Shown: one piece after another, positions 39,312 to 52,100 of the stretch
Position numbering within the stretch: the stretch's first letter is position 1
Layout of the letters: each line of letters opens with the position of its first letter
From: Himantopus leucocephalus
Lineage: Eukaryota; Chordata; Aves; Charadriiformes; Recurvirostridae
DNA length: 64,000 nt
NCBI GenBank assembly: GCA_003993805.1
Contig: RSEF01000020.1
Coordinates: 6,781,276-6,845,275, forward strand
Reading direction: 5' to 3'
Notes under the pieces: model-generated
What the model was told of the DNA's origin: nothing
Databases searched by the model: none
What the model saw: only the letters and a program-made list of their open reading frames with translations
Position numbers and translations under genes: made by a program

Positions 39312-40231
39312 AGATGTGAGCACACTGGTAACCCCTGCGGCTGCTGCATCAGGGCGTCCAGCCCCTCGCTGCCCTGCCGCATGCCGAAGAGCAGCCGGCC
39401 CTTTTACTGCCAGGGGCAGGAGTGCTTCAAAAACGCCTAGAGAATGACCGAGCACCCTGGGCCGGCTGCTGCCCAGCGGAGGAAGCCTGAGCTTGCTGCT
39501 CCCCATTGCGTTTCTCAATTTTCTCTGCAGGTGCGGGAGCAAAGGCGGGACAGGAGACACTGCTGTGCACGGAGCAAAGAGTGTGCAAATGCCTCCACGT
39601 TGGCGTTACCGAGTACAGCAGTGCTCCTCTGCGTTGCACCTCCTCGAGGGCCAGCAGCTTCTTGCTTTTCTAAAGCTGCTCTTCCCGTGATGTTCCCCCC
39701 GAGCTCTGGGAGGGGGCAGGAACCCCCTGCGCAGCGGCTGCCTGCCACGCAATTAGCAATTAGCGCTGGCAACGAACACTCGCATCGTCCTGGGGACTTT
39801 GCAGGGCCTGAGCGGATAGCTGCGATTCCATCACCCTCATGCCAACATCAGCCCACGTATGCCATGAGTTAGAGAGAGGCCTCAGCAGGTCCCGCGCACA
39901 TCGGGGGCTGAGCAAGGGCCGGGAGGACGCGGGGTTCCAGCCCAAGAGCTGTTCCAGCCCAGCGCGCGGAAAGCAGCGCTGCCTCATTTTTAATAAACAT
40001 TAAGATGAATGCAAATCCTGTACATGGCAATTTACTTCCCCCCGGAGTCAACTAAGAATATTTTATTGCTAGTTTTGCTAATTCTCAAGCTGTTCTGTTT
40101 CTTAGAATTATCTTTAACTACTGAATAATGCAAGACGGTTGCATCACAAATATTAGTTTCTGCTATCTGTGGAAGTCTGGGCTCGCATCATCGTGTTATT
40201 AGGCTTTTATCAGCCTGCAGAAAGTCTTGTT

Positions 40232-40296
40232 CCTCAAATAATTTAGCTGCGTGCTTAACTTTGGCCATGTGAATAGTTTTATTAAGCTGATGGAAA
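40232..40296. repeat. Relic of ancient sauropsid repeat
   Basis: GCTGCGTGCTTAACTTTGGC followed by CATGTGAATAG matches the 'cacatgcttaactttaagcatgtgagtagt' pattern of an old reptilian repeat, continuing into a degraded 'cattgaagtcaatgg'-like piece. Recognised by eye. Confidence 0.5.
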
Positions 40297-40760
40297 CCGC
40301 ATCCTCTCTTAAATCCATGGACTTTAGTACAAAAATTAAAAATAATAACAATTATTATTCCATTTGTTATTATAGGCTCTTGGGTTGGGTTTTTTTCTCC
40401 CAAGTCAAAGGCAGACACCAGGATTTGCAGTAGAATTTGGTTCAGATCAAACTGAAGCACACAGAGATAATTTTTTTGTTTAATAAATGAAATAACTAAA
40501 CTTTTCTTTGTTTGCCAGACTAAAGCCTTTGCGTTACCAAGACCTTTTTTTTCCCCAAAATATTTCTAAATAAAGAGCAGTCTTTTATCCAAAACCTGAG
40601 TCAACAGACACATTAAGCAGTTTTAGGTGACCCCCAAAACCCCCAAAACTCTATGCGCAATGTTACATTATTGTCAAAACAGCCCCCAGGTGGGGGCGGA
40701 GGAAGCATCAGGAAGATTAAATGCTTTTATTAACCACTGGCCAAGCTGTCTTCCTGTCTC

Positions 40761-40827
40761 AAAAAAAAAAAAAAAATTTAAATTAAAAAAAAAATAAAAG
40801 AACCCAAAGTCCTTTTTTTTTTTTTTT
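40761..40827. repeat. A-run and T-run facing each other (inverted homopolymers)
   Basis: A16 at 40761-40776, a second A-rich run, then T15 at 40813-40827. They could form a hairpin; they may be tails of two decayed retroposed pieces, but no body is recognisable. Confidence 0.6.
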
Positions 40828-41036
40828 CAAATTCCTTCCACATATAATGAAAAATTTGCTCAGCTGTGACTAATGACACGGTGAGGTCCTGTGTGTGAGC
40901 TGGAGCGCGGCTCAGCTGAGCAAGTGTGCCTTCACCCTCCCTCGGCGCGCGCAGCCCTTCTGCCCAGCCTTAGCGCGGGATGGCACTAACAGGAGCCCTG
41001 AGCCAGAGCTTTGGCTTCTTTTCCTGGATGCTGAGT

Positions 41037-41110
<74 letters not shown>
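41037..41110. repeat. Compound (TCA)n-(TTA)n microsatellite
   Basis: About 12 TCA units switch directly to about 12 TTA units, 74 bp in all. It produces artificial poly-His, poly-Ile, poly-Tyr, poly-Asn and poly-Asp open frames on both strands. Confidence 0.97.
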
Positions 41111-42891
41111 GCAAAGTCGTGGTGAAGCCCCCGTGTCCAACTGTGCTGTGCAGCAATCCCTCTCCCTCTCCCAAGCAGGGTCAGAAGTGCTGCAAAGGAC
41201 CAAGATGTGTGGGTGACAGATGGGGACACTGGGACATACGGAAACCTGCAGGAACCGTGTGTCCCGCTAAGTAGCTCCTTTGACTAATTACCTTGAAAAT
41301 AGCCCCAGCGCTTCTCCTTCCAGCCACAGCGATGGCAGCACCGCGCACACTCGTTAGCCAGAGCAGCAGCATCCCTCTGACTCCCGGTGTACCTGAAAGG
41401 CAGTAAGGACCAGGGAGGGGGCAGTAAGGACCAGGGAGGGGACCCAATGGGGACAGGGTTTGACAGCACTCGCACTGGTGCTGCCCTCTGCTCGGACAGC
41501 AGCAGCGATGCTCAGGTTATTATTTACCATGTCCTCCTTTCCCACACAGAGCAGATCCCGCGTAGGGGGACAGCGTTAACGAGACATTAACGCTCTGTAC
41601 ATGGGTGCAAAGCCGAGCAGGTACTGGATGGGGAGGGGACCAACCCCCCCTGCCCGGGAACTGGGATTCCCCACCCAGCAGCGGGATGGACCAGTTCCCG
41701 CACAGGGAGCGAGCCGGCAGTGAGCCGCAGGCACACCGGGACCTTTGCAGCCGCATCGTTCCCCAACAGCAAACACTTCCTCCTGATAGAGCTATAGGAT
41801 TCCCCCCCACCACCCCCCCCATGATGATTAATGTATAGCTTCTCCGCACTCATCTCAGTGGCACAGCACAATCCATCTCCCCTGCTCGTCGCCTCACCCT
41901 CCCCCTCTCCCTCCCCACCTTCTTTTTTTAATGAGAATTTTTTTTTCTTTTTGCTGCGATGCTTTTCTGCGAGCGCGGAGGCAGCGGCAGGGGGGTGAGG
42001 TGGGGTGGCTGAGAGTAATGGCAGAGTCTCCCCGCGACGGGCACACGAGGACCAGGCTGCAATCCAGCACACCTCCGGCCCAGTGACAGGTTCTTCATGC
42101 CACAGCCAGGGCTGAAAAATAAAAATGTAATGCAACCTCCTGGCTAGTTCTGGGTTTTTTTTGTGCAAGGCCACGGCTTGCTGACAGGTTTGCCCTCCCC
42201 GCTGTTGCCGGCTGTCCAGCCCCCTCTTGATGGAGACATGAGGAGCGGGAAGAGGGACGCCTCGGTCGCCGCCTTTCATCCGCCCCCTCAGGAAGGTGGT
42301 TTTTAAGCCGGCCTAACCCAAATGACCCCAAACCTTTTCTGAACCGCCCGGAGGCTTTGGTGAGCTGTGCTGGGTTGGAAGGGGAAACCTCGCTTCAAGT
42401 AACTGCATGGTTTCGTGTTAATTAGCAACCTGTTGGCTATAGGAAGGGGGGTTTCCACCTGCAGCGAAGGGAAACTCTCCCTCCCCAGCTAATTGGGGAT
42501 GCACGGCCCAGGGCTGGCTGAGCCCGCGGCTGTGAGCCCCAAACCACACACCGGCCCTGTCCTGGAGCCGAGGGTAACACTGGGGGGGGGGCTTTATACA
42601 GGCGGGTCATAGTGGTAAAGGCAAAAAAAAAGGATTAGTAAGTCCTAACAAGGGGTTTCAGTGGCTGCGCTGGCTCAGGCGCTGGCTGCGCGGTGCTGCC
42701 CGGCAGGCGCTGGCACTGCTCAACGCCCACCAGGAGTGGGTGTCGGAGCTGCCCGGGAGTTATTGTCCTCTGAAGGGGATAACTCAAATAACGGCAGGAA
42801 CCATCAGCACAGGGAGAGCCCCAGAACAGGGACTGTCCCCAGCTCCCTGCAGCCCCTGGCGCGTGCTGAGGCTGCTCCCGACTCCTGCTGC

Positions 42892-43137
42892 CTCCCAGTG
42901 CCTCCCGCACAGCCTCCCCTACCGCACAGCCTCCCCTCCCACACGGCCTCTTCTCCCGCACAGCCTCTCCTCCTGCACAGCCTCCCCTCCCGCACAGCCT
43001 CCCATCCCACTCAGTCTCCCATCCCGCACAGCCNCGCACAGCCTCCCATCCCGCACAGCCTCCCATCCCACTCAGTCTCCCATCCCGCACAGCCTCCCTT
43101 CCCGCACAGCCTCCTCTCCTCCTGCACAGCCTCCCCT
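42892..43137. repeat. GC-rich minisatellite, about 15-bp units, broken by a single N
   Basis: Imperfect tandem units of the type CCCGCACAGCCTCCC run for about 245 bp. A single N at 43034 sits inside the array, and the block ending at 43033 recurs after it (about 43052-43094), so part of the array may be a false duplication. True copy number cannot be read from this assembly. Confidence 0.85.
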
Positions 43138-45630
43138 CTGGCTCTCAGGGACATGGCTGCCAGCTGAAAGGCAGAGCCTCCACCTCCTGCGGGAATTTAG
43201 TCTAACGCAGCAGCTGCCGTTAGGGGTGGCTTTAGTGGTTAAAGCGCTCTGTGTAGGATGCTCCTGGCACGTTTTCCTCGGTGAGCACCACCCGATGCCG
43301 TGGACTTCCCTGGTGCCAGCACTCGCTTGTCACGTACACCTTTAAAACTCTGCCTTTACATCTGGTAATAAATATACGGGAGAATCGTCATCTAACGCTC
43401 AGCGCTGTTAAAGCGAGCCGGGCAGCCGGGCATGACGCTCGAGTCTCGGCCGGGAAGGATGGAGAAAGGGGCCGGCCAAGTCCGGCCAGCGTCACCGCAA
43501 AGTAGTTGAAACGCATTTTGGCTTGGAGGATTAGCACAGCCCCTCTGGTTTATGCTTATCCTGGCTCCATTTTAGCCTCCAAACAGTTGCAAATGTTTGC
43601 AAATATAAATCAATGGGTTAGTGCTCACCTCAAAATAGCAGTTTTCCTCTGAGAGGTTGAACTCTCTCTCTCTCTGTGCTGGAAGCTGCCAGAAGTGGAT
43701 TGTCAAAAATCCCCGGGAGGCTGCAGAAGGAATAGGGAAGAATCAGGTCTCTGTCAATATTTCCATTCTTAATATACCAGATTTTTAATATCCGAGGCCG
43801 CATGGAAGCTTTATCACTGAGTACATAATGGCTGCGCCATTAACCTGGGCTATCTATAGCTAAACTCATTACTTTATGAAGTACTTTGAGTTACCTTGGA
43901 GTACAAAAGGTGACACAACTAATCCTGGTCCGTGAAAACCATATTGATTGGAACGTAACCGCCAGGTAATGCGAGGAGCGTTTGCAGCCCTCTGCAAAAA
44001 CGCACTTTGAGCGCCCGTTGCTCCACGCACGATACCCAGCTCTTTGCGCCGGGGCTTTCCCATCCCGGCACTGGGCGGCACAGGCAAGGCGGGGATGAGG
44101 CGTCCTGCCGTCTCCTGCACGGCTTTGCCCGGGCAGATGTGTGGCGGGGGAGAAAAACCAGTACCAGGCACTGCTGACCGTGTCCTGTGCTGGTGGGATG
44201 GTGATGCTGGTGCTGTGCAAGTGCTTTGGGTTTGGTCGAAGGCAAACAAACGCTGTCGGATACACTTGGTACCTTGCCGCCCCCTTGGTTTGCCGCCAGA
44301 GCTCTCCAGAGCACGCGCTGCCTCGTGCGTGCCTGTGGTGAAGTTGCTAAGGCCATCGCTCACCACCCAGTTACTACAGCTGGGTACCAGTAAGCGCAAA
44401 TTAGACATATAGCTATATACATTCATGTGAAGACTCACTGGCCTGTTCCCCCGTCCCTCGGCACCCAGCGCGGGCTGCCCTACATTTATCACCACAAATC
44501 TCCTTTCACATTGCACCTCGAGAAGGAGCAAGTTCCTTTCTTTAATACAGCGCTGTTGATCCTGAGAGCTTAAAACAATAACCATCGTATAACCAGAATC
44601 CCCACTTTTCCAGGAACTGCCATCGAGTTGCTCTTGCCGTTGTGCAGGGACAGAAGGAAACTCAGCACCTTGTGAAAAAGGCACACGAGGTCCCGGCGAG
44701 GAGAGGGTGCAGGAATCCAGCCCCAAAAACGGCCCCAAATCCCAGACCGCAGGCAAAAGGCTAAGTATGTCAAAAGGCAGTACATCACACTACTACAGTA
44801 CTGTATGAAATATTTAACTTTTGAGTACATTACCAAAGTGGTCTCTTTTGACATTACATTTGTGCCCTTGTAAAAGACCCGCAGCCGAGAGCAAATATCC
44901 ATCCCAGAACAACCAAACATCGCTGCAGCGCAGCGGCCGCGCTGGCTCGGGGGACGCGGGACACGGCTGACACGAAATCTGCATTACCTCCCGCTCCCGA
45001 GGAGGGGCCGTCCCAGGTCTGCCGGGCGAGATGCCGCCACCACCACGTGCGGTGCATCGCCGCAGCCCCCCAGCCTGGCTGAGACACGCTCCTGCCTACA
45101 GCAGAGCAGGAAAACACTCTGGTACAGGAGACTTCTGCTGTTTAAGTGACTCTGATCAAAAGCATTTTATCATCTTCCCTGCCTTAATGCAAGGAAATGT
45201 GCAAACAGAAAGCAAGGCTTTACTGCAGGTATGCAGCCCTCTGCGAGCAGGCAGCTCCTCGCTTCCAAAGCTTATTATAAATAGAAGAGGAACATCCTTT
45301 CCCTTGGTTCGCTAAATATTTCACTGAGCATCTTGGTTTTCCATTTGTCCTGCGCCCGTTCACCACTTGTCACTCCCGTTTCTTCTTACACTTGAGCAGT
45401 CGCGGAAGGGCCCCGCTGGCACCGAGGCAACGGCACGTGCAACGGGGGGGGGACCCGCGCAACTTGCCGTTTTGCAAAGAAAACACCATTTCAGCACAGC
45501 AACCTCCTCACCAAAAAAAATAGAAAAAAAAAAAGAAAGAAAAGAGAGAAAAAACCCCAAAACACTAAAACAAGCCTACAAAAAAAACCCCACTTTTAAG
45601 CAGATTTAGAAAAGAACCAAAAAAGTGAGA
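43138..45630. other. Intergenic sequence
   Basis: No gene was recognised. A tandem pair of octamer-like TTGCAAAT sites, 10 bp apart, lies at 43587-43604 in an AT-rich stretch, with a short CT repeat near 43660. The 295-codon minus-strand frame at 43869-44756 has no recognisable domain, and overlapping frames of similar size occur in other registers, so I treat it as chance. Confidence 0.65.
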
Positions 45631-46189
45631 CTTCAGCTGCACTGGAAATGATGCCCAGCTGGCGGGGGAGCCCCCGGCCATGCCACCCCTCTGCAGGTGG
45701 GAGCTCAGTCCCCATCGTCTGGGCTCCCTCCTGCTCCAGGGAGGCTGCAGTGAACCTGGAGACTTCAGCCCAGGCAGAAGAGGGGTTTTTTTAAGAGAAA
45801 CTCTCCATTTCATTACCTAGAAACAACGCAGCTGAACAACCAAAGGGCCAAGGCCAGCTCAGCCCACCTTCTGCAGGAGTGTCTGAGGGCAGGGTCCTCA
45901 GGGCTCGCTNCTTCAGCTGCACTGGAAATGATGCCCAGCTGGCGGGGGAGACCCCGGCCATGCCACCCCTCTGCAGGTGGGAGCTCAGTCCCCATCGTCT
46001 GGGCTCCCTCCTGCTCCAGGGAGGCTGCAGTGAACCTGGAGACTTCAGCCCAGGCAGAAGAGGGGTTTTTTTAAGAGAAACTCTCCATTTCATTACCTAG
46101 AAACAGCGCAGTTGAACAACCGAAGGGCCAAGGCCAGCTCAGCCTACCTTCTGCAGGAGTGTCTGAGGGCAGGGTCCTCAGGGCTCGCT
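45631..46189. repeat. 279-bp near-identical duplication around single N (assembly artefact)
   Basis: Copy 1 (45631-45909) and copy 2 (45911-46189) flank the N at 45910. They are equal in length and differ at about five positions (1.8%). This is the largest false duplication in the window. The divergence level suits two haplotypes of one locus. Confidence 0.88.
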
Positions 46190-49100
46190 GTTCTCAAAGC
46201 ATCCTAATAAGCACGGCCCAACAATGCTGAGGCTCCTTTGCGGGCCGAGCAGGGAGCAGAGGGCAACGCTGGGTCATCTCCAGAAAGGAGATGCCTTTTT
46301 AGCAGGATTTCTTAAGAAAAAGCAGCCTTGTTCCGCCCGCATCCCCTTCCCCTGCTTCCCTTCTGCTCCGCGTGGACCGTTGAACTCGCTGACAAGGAGC
46401 AGCTAAATTGGACAAAGCCAGGAAGATAATTAAGTCCCTGCACTTTTTGTGAAAAATAAGGGGCCAGAGGAGAGCTTCAATTCAAGGAGCAGATAAAACA
46501 GAATTTATGTAGGCGAAAAAGAGTCTCCATGGCAAAAAGAGCTTAAACCTGCCCCGAACGGGGATAAAACCTCCGAGAGGACTTGCAGCCAGCTACAAGG
46601 AACCCTGAGGAACCCAGCAGCTCTTTGCTTTGGCACTTGTGAAACGGCTTCTCTCCTGTGAGGTTACCGTCCAGCACCTCCCCGGGGGCTCAGGGCTCCG
46701 TCCTACTTATTTATAGGAGCTTATTCTTGAAAGTCTCGGCGGGGATTGGAGCCCTGCTATGCTAAATCCTGTACAAACACATATTAACAGTCCCCAGACT
46801 TGCTTCTCGAGTTGGGATTTGAAGCCCTCTCAGACACGGCCAGTCGGAAGCAATCTTTCCCCGGGAATGTGCTGCAGACCTCGAAACATTCATTGCCGTC
46901 TGTGTCTTTTTTTTTTCTGTTGTAGGTTTATACAGCTCTTCTCTGAGCGAGTTCTGGCCGAGGCAGGGTGACGCCACGGCACCCGAGGAGCACACTCGGT
47001 GGCTGATAATGTAATCTCTCTGCCCAAGAAATGCAGTTTCCTGGTGAAGACAAAGCGGCCGGCACAGGCTGGGTAATCCTGCGCCGGCAGCGCGCGGCTG
47101 CCCGCTCCCGGGACAGCCTAATGCTGCTACTTGCAGACAGAAGGTCTTTTGGACTGATTGCATTATAATTTAATCCATCCTTCAGCGATTTTAGCTCTCG
47201 AGATTGTTGTTATTTTACACCTCAGCAGAAGTTCGTGAGGAACAAAATGAGGTTGCAATCCTCTAGGGGAAGCTGGCAAGAGTCACAAATCCATCTTTGT
47301 GGGAACAGATTTAAGCTTAGGTCCAAATAATTAGTTCTTTAACCAGGCCTTAAGCTAAGGAGGTGGTGAGTTCATCTGCACAGGCTGCAGAATGGAGAGC
47401 CTGGAAAGCTGCGTTATGCTCACATTCCTTTCACGCCCTCGTTTCGAAAGCGGCGGTTGGGAGCGGGGCCGGACACGGCTCACGGTCGGGAGCCACAGCA
47501 CGGTGCAGGCAGGATGACCCAACGCTCCTGCCTGCACGGCCAGGGGGGGCTTTTGCATGGGACAGGAGAGACCCTCTGGCTCTACATTGAAGCTCATTTG
47601 GATAAAAAGCTTTTTTTTCCCACCTTCTGCCTTCTTGGGCAGCCTGGTGCTGCCGTAGCACAGGGGGATGCCCGCTGCCGTCGGCTCATCAGCAGAAAAT
47701 CTGGCAGGATGGGAAGAGGGAGGCTTCACGCACGGGGAGCCAGGGAGGTCCAACTGCCTTCCCAGCAGCAGATCGCTGCCTTTGGAAACTCAGCAAAGAA
47801 TTAACGACGTCTTTGGCACCTCTAATCAGAGAGACAGCTAAGAAAAGCTTCTTGTCGATGCAAACAGCATGAAAGGCTTGGGAGACAGAAAGTGGAGTCG
47901 TCCCTGTCCTCCCAAGAGTTGCTCCCTGCTCTCCCCCAGCGTTTGGATAACTTCTTTGTGAAGAGGTCCGCGATGCAGAGCTGCTGTGGACCAGTGAAAT
48001 CCTGGGCTTTAGCTTCTTGGCACAGCAACCCCGCACCAGACGTAGCCAAAGCAGAGGTAGGGCTGAAGGATCTTCCATGCATCAACCTTAGCAATGGGTA
48101 TGTGCTCAGAAAACATCATTTTTCATCATCGCTTTCCTCCATCACAACAGTGACTGAAGCTCTTCGGGGCAGGAGAGCACTGTGGAATGGTGCTGGCAAA
48201 GGAAAAGATGAAGGAAACCATCTCCTGACGACATGCAAAGGGGAGGAAATCAGCCTGAAGAACAGAAAGTTAGCTACATAAATTTCTCAAGCTCATGAGG
48301 CAGGATAAAGCTCGAACTTCCCTTAGGCAAAGAGTAAAAGGATAAAAACAGTCCCATTACACTGAGCCACTTAAAGCCATTTGAAAGATAACGGCGGTTC
48401 CTACCCGTCAGACGGCGGCCGCACGGGTGGGAATCCCCCCTCGCATTGACGGAACCTCATTGCAGGAGCACACACTGCGGGATTCCAGCTTACCCCCGAC
48501 CCTACACACATTTTTCCCTCTGCCCAGGAGTTCTGCACAAGGGAAGAGCTGGACCTGTGCAAAACTCCTGCGGCACCGCACGCGCCCTCGGCGAGGCCCC
48601 GGTGTTGGCCCAGCTTTGGCCTCGAGAATCGAGCCTGCGCCGTCATGGAGGCGACATGAGCTGAATTTGTCTCTCCCCACCCCAAATCTGGGGGAAGACT
48701 CCAGCCCCCCTATAGCTGGGGAGCTGCTGCCCCCGCCGGGTGTTCACAGCAATAGGGACCCCAGGGGGTGGACGGGGCCACCCGACAGCCTCCCGTCCCC
48801 TTTTGCAGAGCGCTCTGCAGCCTCCCCAGGCTCCCAGCCCCCAGCTGTGCCCTTCCCCTCCATCAACACAGCAGAAAAGCCGTGAGACCCCAGAAGTCCC
48901 TCTTTCCTTCCCACCTTTCCTCAAATCCAACCGGGATGTGTCCCACCTGCCCCCACTGCCCTGCTCACCCCCACGGAACTCCTCTTGGAGGCTTTCTGAA
49001 AGGGTGGAAGATAAACCCGTCAGCCCACCCACAAGCTTTAATTCCCCCCTTGCCAGGCCACCAGGGAACATAAAACCACCATGCTCACCCTATGGGCTGC

Positions 49101-52100
49101 CGTGCCACCCAGGGACTCTGCTGTGACCCACAGAGACCCGGCAAACTCGGCTCATGCATCATCCTTCCCTCTCCCCATCTGATGGCCCAAACCCATTGGG
49201 AGGCGTTGGGAACCCTCAAGCCTCTGCTCTTCCACCCAGGAGGAAGGGGAGCAGCAGCCAAGTGTTTCAGGGGCCGCAGGGACACCACGGGGACATATTC
49301 CTCATGCTGCTGCCGCCGAGGCTGTGCTCAGGAGGAGCGATGGCTCTGTCAGCTTCCCTCTGCCCACAACCGGCTGCGCTTTCTCTTATTTATTCCCCGC
49401 TTTGAGCTGCAGCATGTGGCTGCAGAAGCATTTGGAAATTCGTGTAAAGGTTTTATTGCTTCATTTTTAACCTCTGCACAAATGTCTACATCATTAGCTT
49501 GTTTTTTTCCCACGTATCATCCTCCCCTCCACACTTTTCTCCTCCTGGCCATCTTTGCGCTCCTGCCGCCTGTCAGCGGAGCAGGATGGGGAGCTGGGGG
49601 GAGAGTTATTAGCACTGAGGTCATTTTGCTGAAGGAGGGAGTTGGTCCAGAGTTTTTCAGTGCCATATGCAAAGATGTGCACGCACAAGGTCTGGTTCTC
49701 CACCACTCACTTCATTCCCACATCTTGACCACTCAAATTGATTCATACAATGCATTGCCACTTAATTTCAATGCCCCGCTTTGTATTCCCACCAGTGGGA
49801 GGCAGTCCGCCCCATGCCACCTGGCTCATGACCATGATAAACCCTACAGAGGGGTGAGGCCACCCTGGAGCTGGGCTGTCCCACCATCAAGGTGTCAACA
49901 ACAGCCCCAGGGAGAGACGGGGAGGAGCTGTGGGAGACGCAGCCCCATCTCAGCAGTGAGGAGCCCTGCATCACCTTCACAGCTTTCACATCTAAACCCA
50001 TCACAGCAAAACATCCAATCGCATCTATTGCAACCGGAGGGTTAAGAAAACGCAGGTGCTGCAAAATTTATCATGCCCTGGCTTTCCCATCTCATCTCTC
50101 TGCTTGTCCACAGGCGAGAAAGAAGCAGCACAGATTTTCTTTTTCTATTTGAAGATGCTCTTCTGCAGCCCTGGGTACACACACTTGCCATTTCACCACC
50201 ATCCTGACTGGGCTCGGCCCCACTTTCCTGTAAAGAAAACATTCCCTGTCCTTGTCAGCAGGTCTAACCCCGCGGCTGGGCACACAGCACGGAAGGACAC
50301 GGCCACCCAAAGCTCAGCACAGAAAGGGCCCTTCCCCTCCCACGCCGGCCGTGACTTGGCATTCCAATAAGCTCTTGACACCTTGGACTTCAGAGGTCAC
50401 TTTGCTGCCTCCAACGGCAAAGTTCACCCCCCAGAAATGGCGTGTTCAGTGTTTTGGATAATATCAAAGCATATTTTCCAGGTGGGGAGTAAGATATGCA
50501 GAGCAAAATTCTTCCAAAGTAGGAATCCTGCCTCTGCAAATATTAGTGATGCAGGCATCGTATCGGGGATTATCCACCGTCATGGCATGTAGAGGGAAGA
50601 TGGATTTCAAGATGATAATAGGAATGACACACGTTGCTTTTTCTCCCTTTCTGCTGACACACAATTTAGCAGTCACTGCAGAATTTTCTTCCCATTTAAA
50701 ATTTCCGTTTAATAGCCACGAAGCTCATGTTAATTCAGATGATCCTTCCTGCAGAGCGGTAAGGAAGGGTGCCTCTTCTAGAAGCTTTTTTTGAGTCTCA
50801 GTGGTTGTGTCTAATAAAAAAAACCAACTCCTGTGGCTTTGTAAAGTCCATGGAGTATGTGTCCTTTACCACGCTATCAAATGCCACTTGACCAAAGGTT
50901 GGGCAGACTCAACAGTGTTTAAAAATGAGGTTCTCTGAGAAGCATCTCCTCCTAAGAGGGGTCCACGAAGCTTTCTCAACCCGTCTGCAGGACTGAAGGG
51001 GCTTTAAGTGAGTGTCCGCCTGCCTGCCGTCCCGTACCCGAGGCAGGACCCCCATGGTGGGCAGGCCAGCCCCAGTGGGGCCCCGTGGGGACGGCATGGC
51101 CGGGATGCAGGGACACAGGGCTGCGGGGCTGGAGCACCGATGGGTGTCCCCAGCTCAGGGTGGACGTGCTCCACCGGCTTCCCCTGCAAATTTCACCCTG
51201 GGAGGGTCGGGCAATGGAGTGTATATTTTAGATGCATTTCTTGGTTTTATTCCAATTTTCACCTTTCCCCTTACCCCGACTGTGCCCCCACCCAAAGCCA
51301 CGCAGACAGTTGGAGCTGGGCTAACCCCAGCCGGGCAGTGCCGGCCCTACCGAGCGGAGACGAGAGCAGCCCTACGGCCTCCCCGATAATCCACCTCTCC
51401 CCCACGCACCCGCGAAGGTGCCGTCTTGGCAGCTCGTGCTAGCTGGGAAATTGCAGCTCTCTTTATTTATATATTTTTCCCATGAAGTGTAGCTTGCGGT
51501 AAGGCTAACCCACCGAGTTAACTTCCTCCTCAGCTAAACAAACAGCAAAATCATTACAAAATTATCTCCTGTGCATTAGAGTTGCATATATTCACTTATC
51601 CTATAGAGCAGAAACACGGGGCATTGCTTAATTAAAGATGTGGGTGTAGAGGCTCCAGGAGCATAGATTTAGCATGCAAATCTCCGGGCTGTGAGCGTAC
51701 AGCCAGGATACATACAGAGCATATTAATGTTTTGTGCGCCGAGCCCCGCTGTCTAAAAAGCAGCGACTAGACCTAGTCTGAAGGAAGGAGCACCGGCGCT
51801 GATTAATCCTGGGCTCCCTGCCCTTGCTGAACTTTATTTATTTACCTAAAAGCATCCCGCGGACAGAGCTAGCGAAGCGAGGACATCTTCACACCGACCT
51901 CGGTGAATGCCATCCGCCATCAGAAAGCCCCTCCCTCATTCCCCTCCCTGCCCTGAAATAACTGTATAAACCCAGCATTTCCAACTTCTTTTTTTGTACA
52001 ACATAATTCAGGTTATTGCCAAGAACTGCAAATTGTTTACCAGCCTCGTGCAAACAAAGCCTCCCCGTCAGCCGCAGAAGCACAGCCCTGGGGCTTTCCA

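Larger units (their letters stand above)
39312..42891. other. Intergenic sequence after the LTR
   Basis: No gene was recognised. It holds an AT-rich island (about 39990-40600) with an octamer ATGCAAAT at 40009-40016, an ancient repeat relic (40232-40296), facing A- and T-runs (40761-40827), a compound trinucleotide microsatellite (41037-41110) and a two-copy 22-bp direct repeat (about 41400-41441, GCAGTAAGGACCAGGGAGGG). There are also C-rich and pyrimidine-rich tracts (41800-41950). The 230-codon minus-strand open frame over 41587-42279 is low-complexity translation of these tracts. Confidence 0.7.

Noticed and set aside
40970..41216. Poly-His/poly-Tyr/poly-Ile/poly-Asn/poly-Asp open frames
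   Set aside because: They are translations of the TCA/TTA microsatellite in different frames, with no flanking coding signal.
41587..42279. 230-codon minus-strand frame with Lys- and Gly/Glu-rich stretches
   Set aside because: It is low-complexity translation of pyrimidine-rich and C-rich tracts, with no domain.
43869..44756. 295-codon minus-strand frame
   Set aside because: No recognisable domain, no splice or promoter context, and large overlapping frames in other registers indicate chance.
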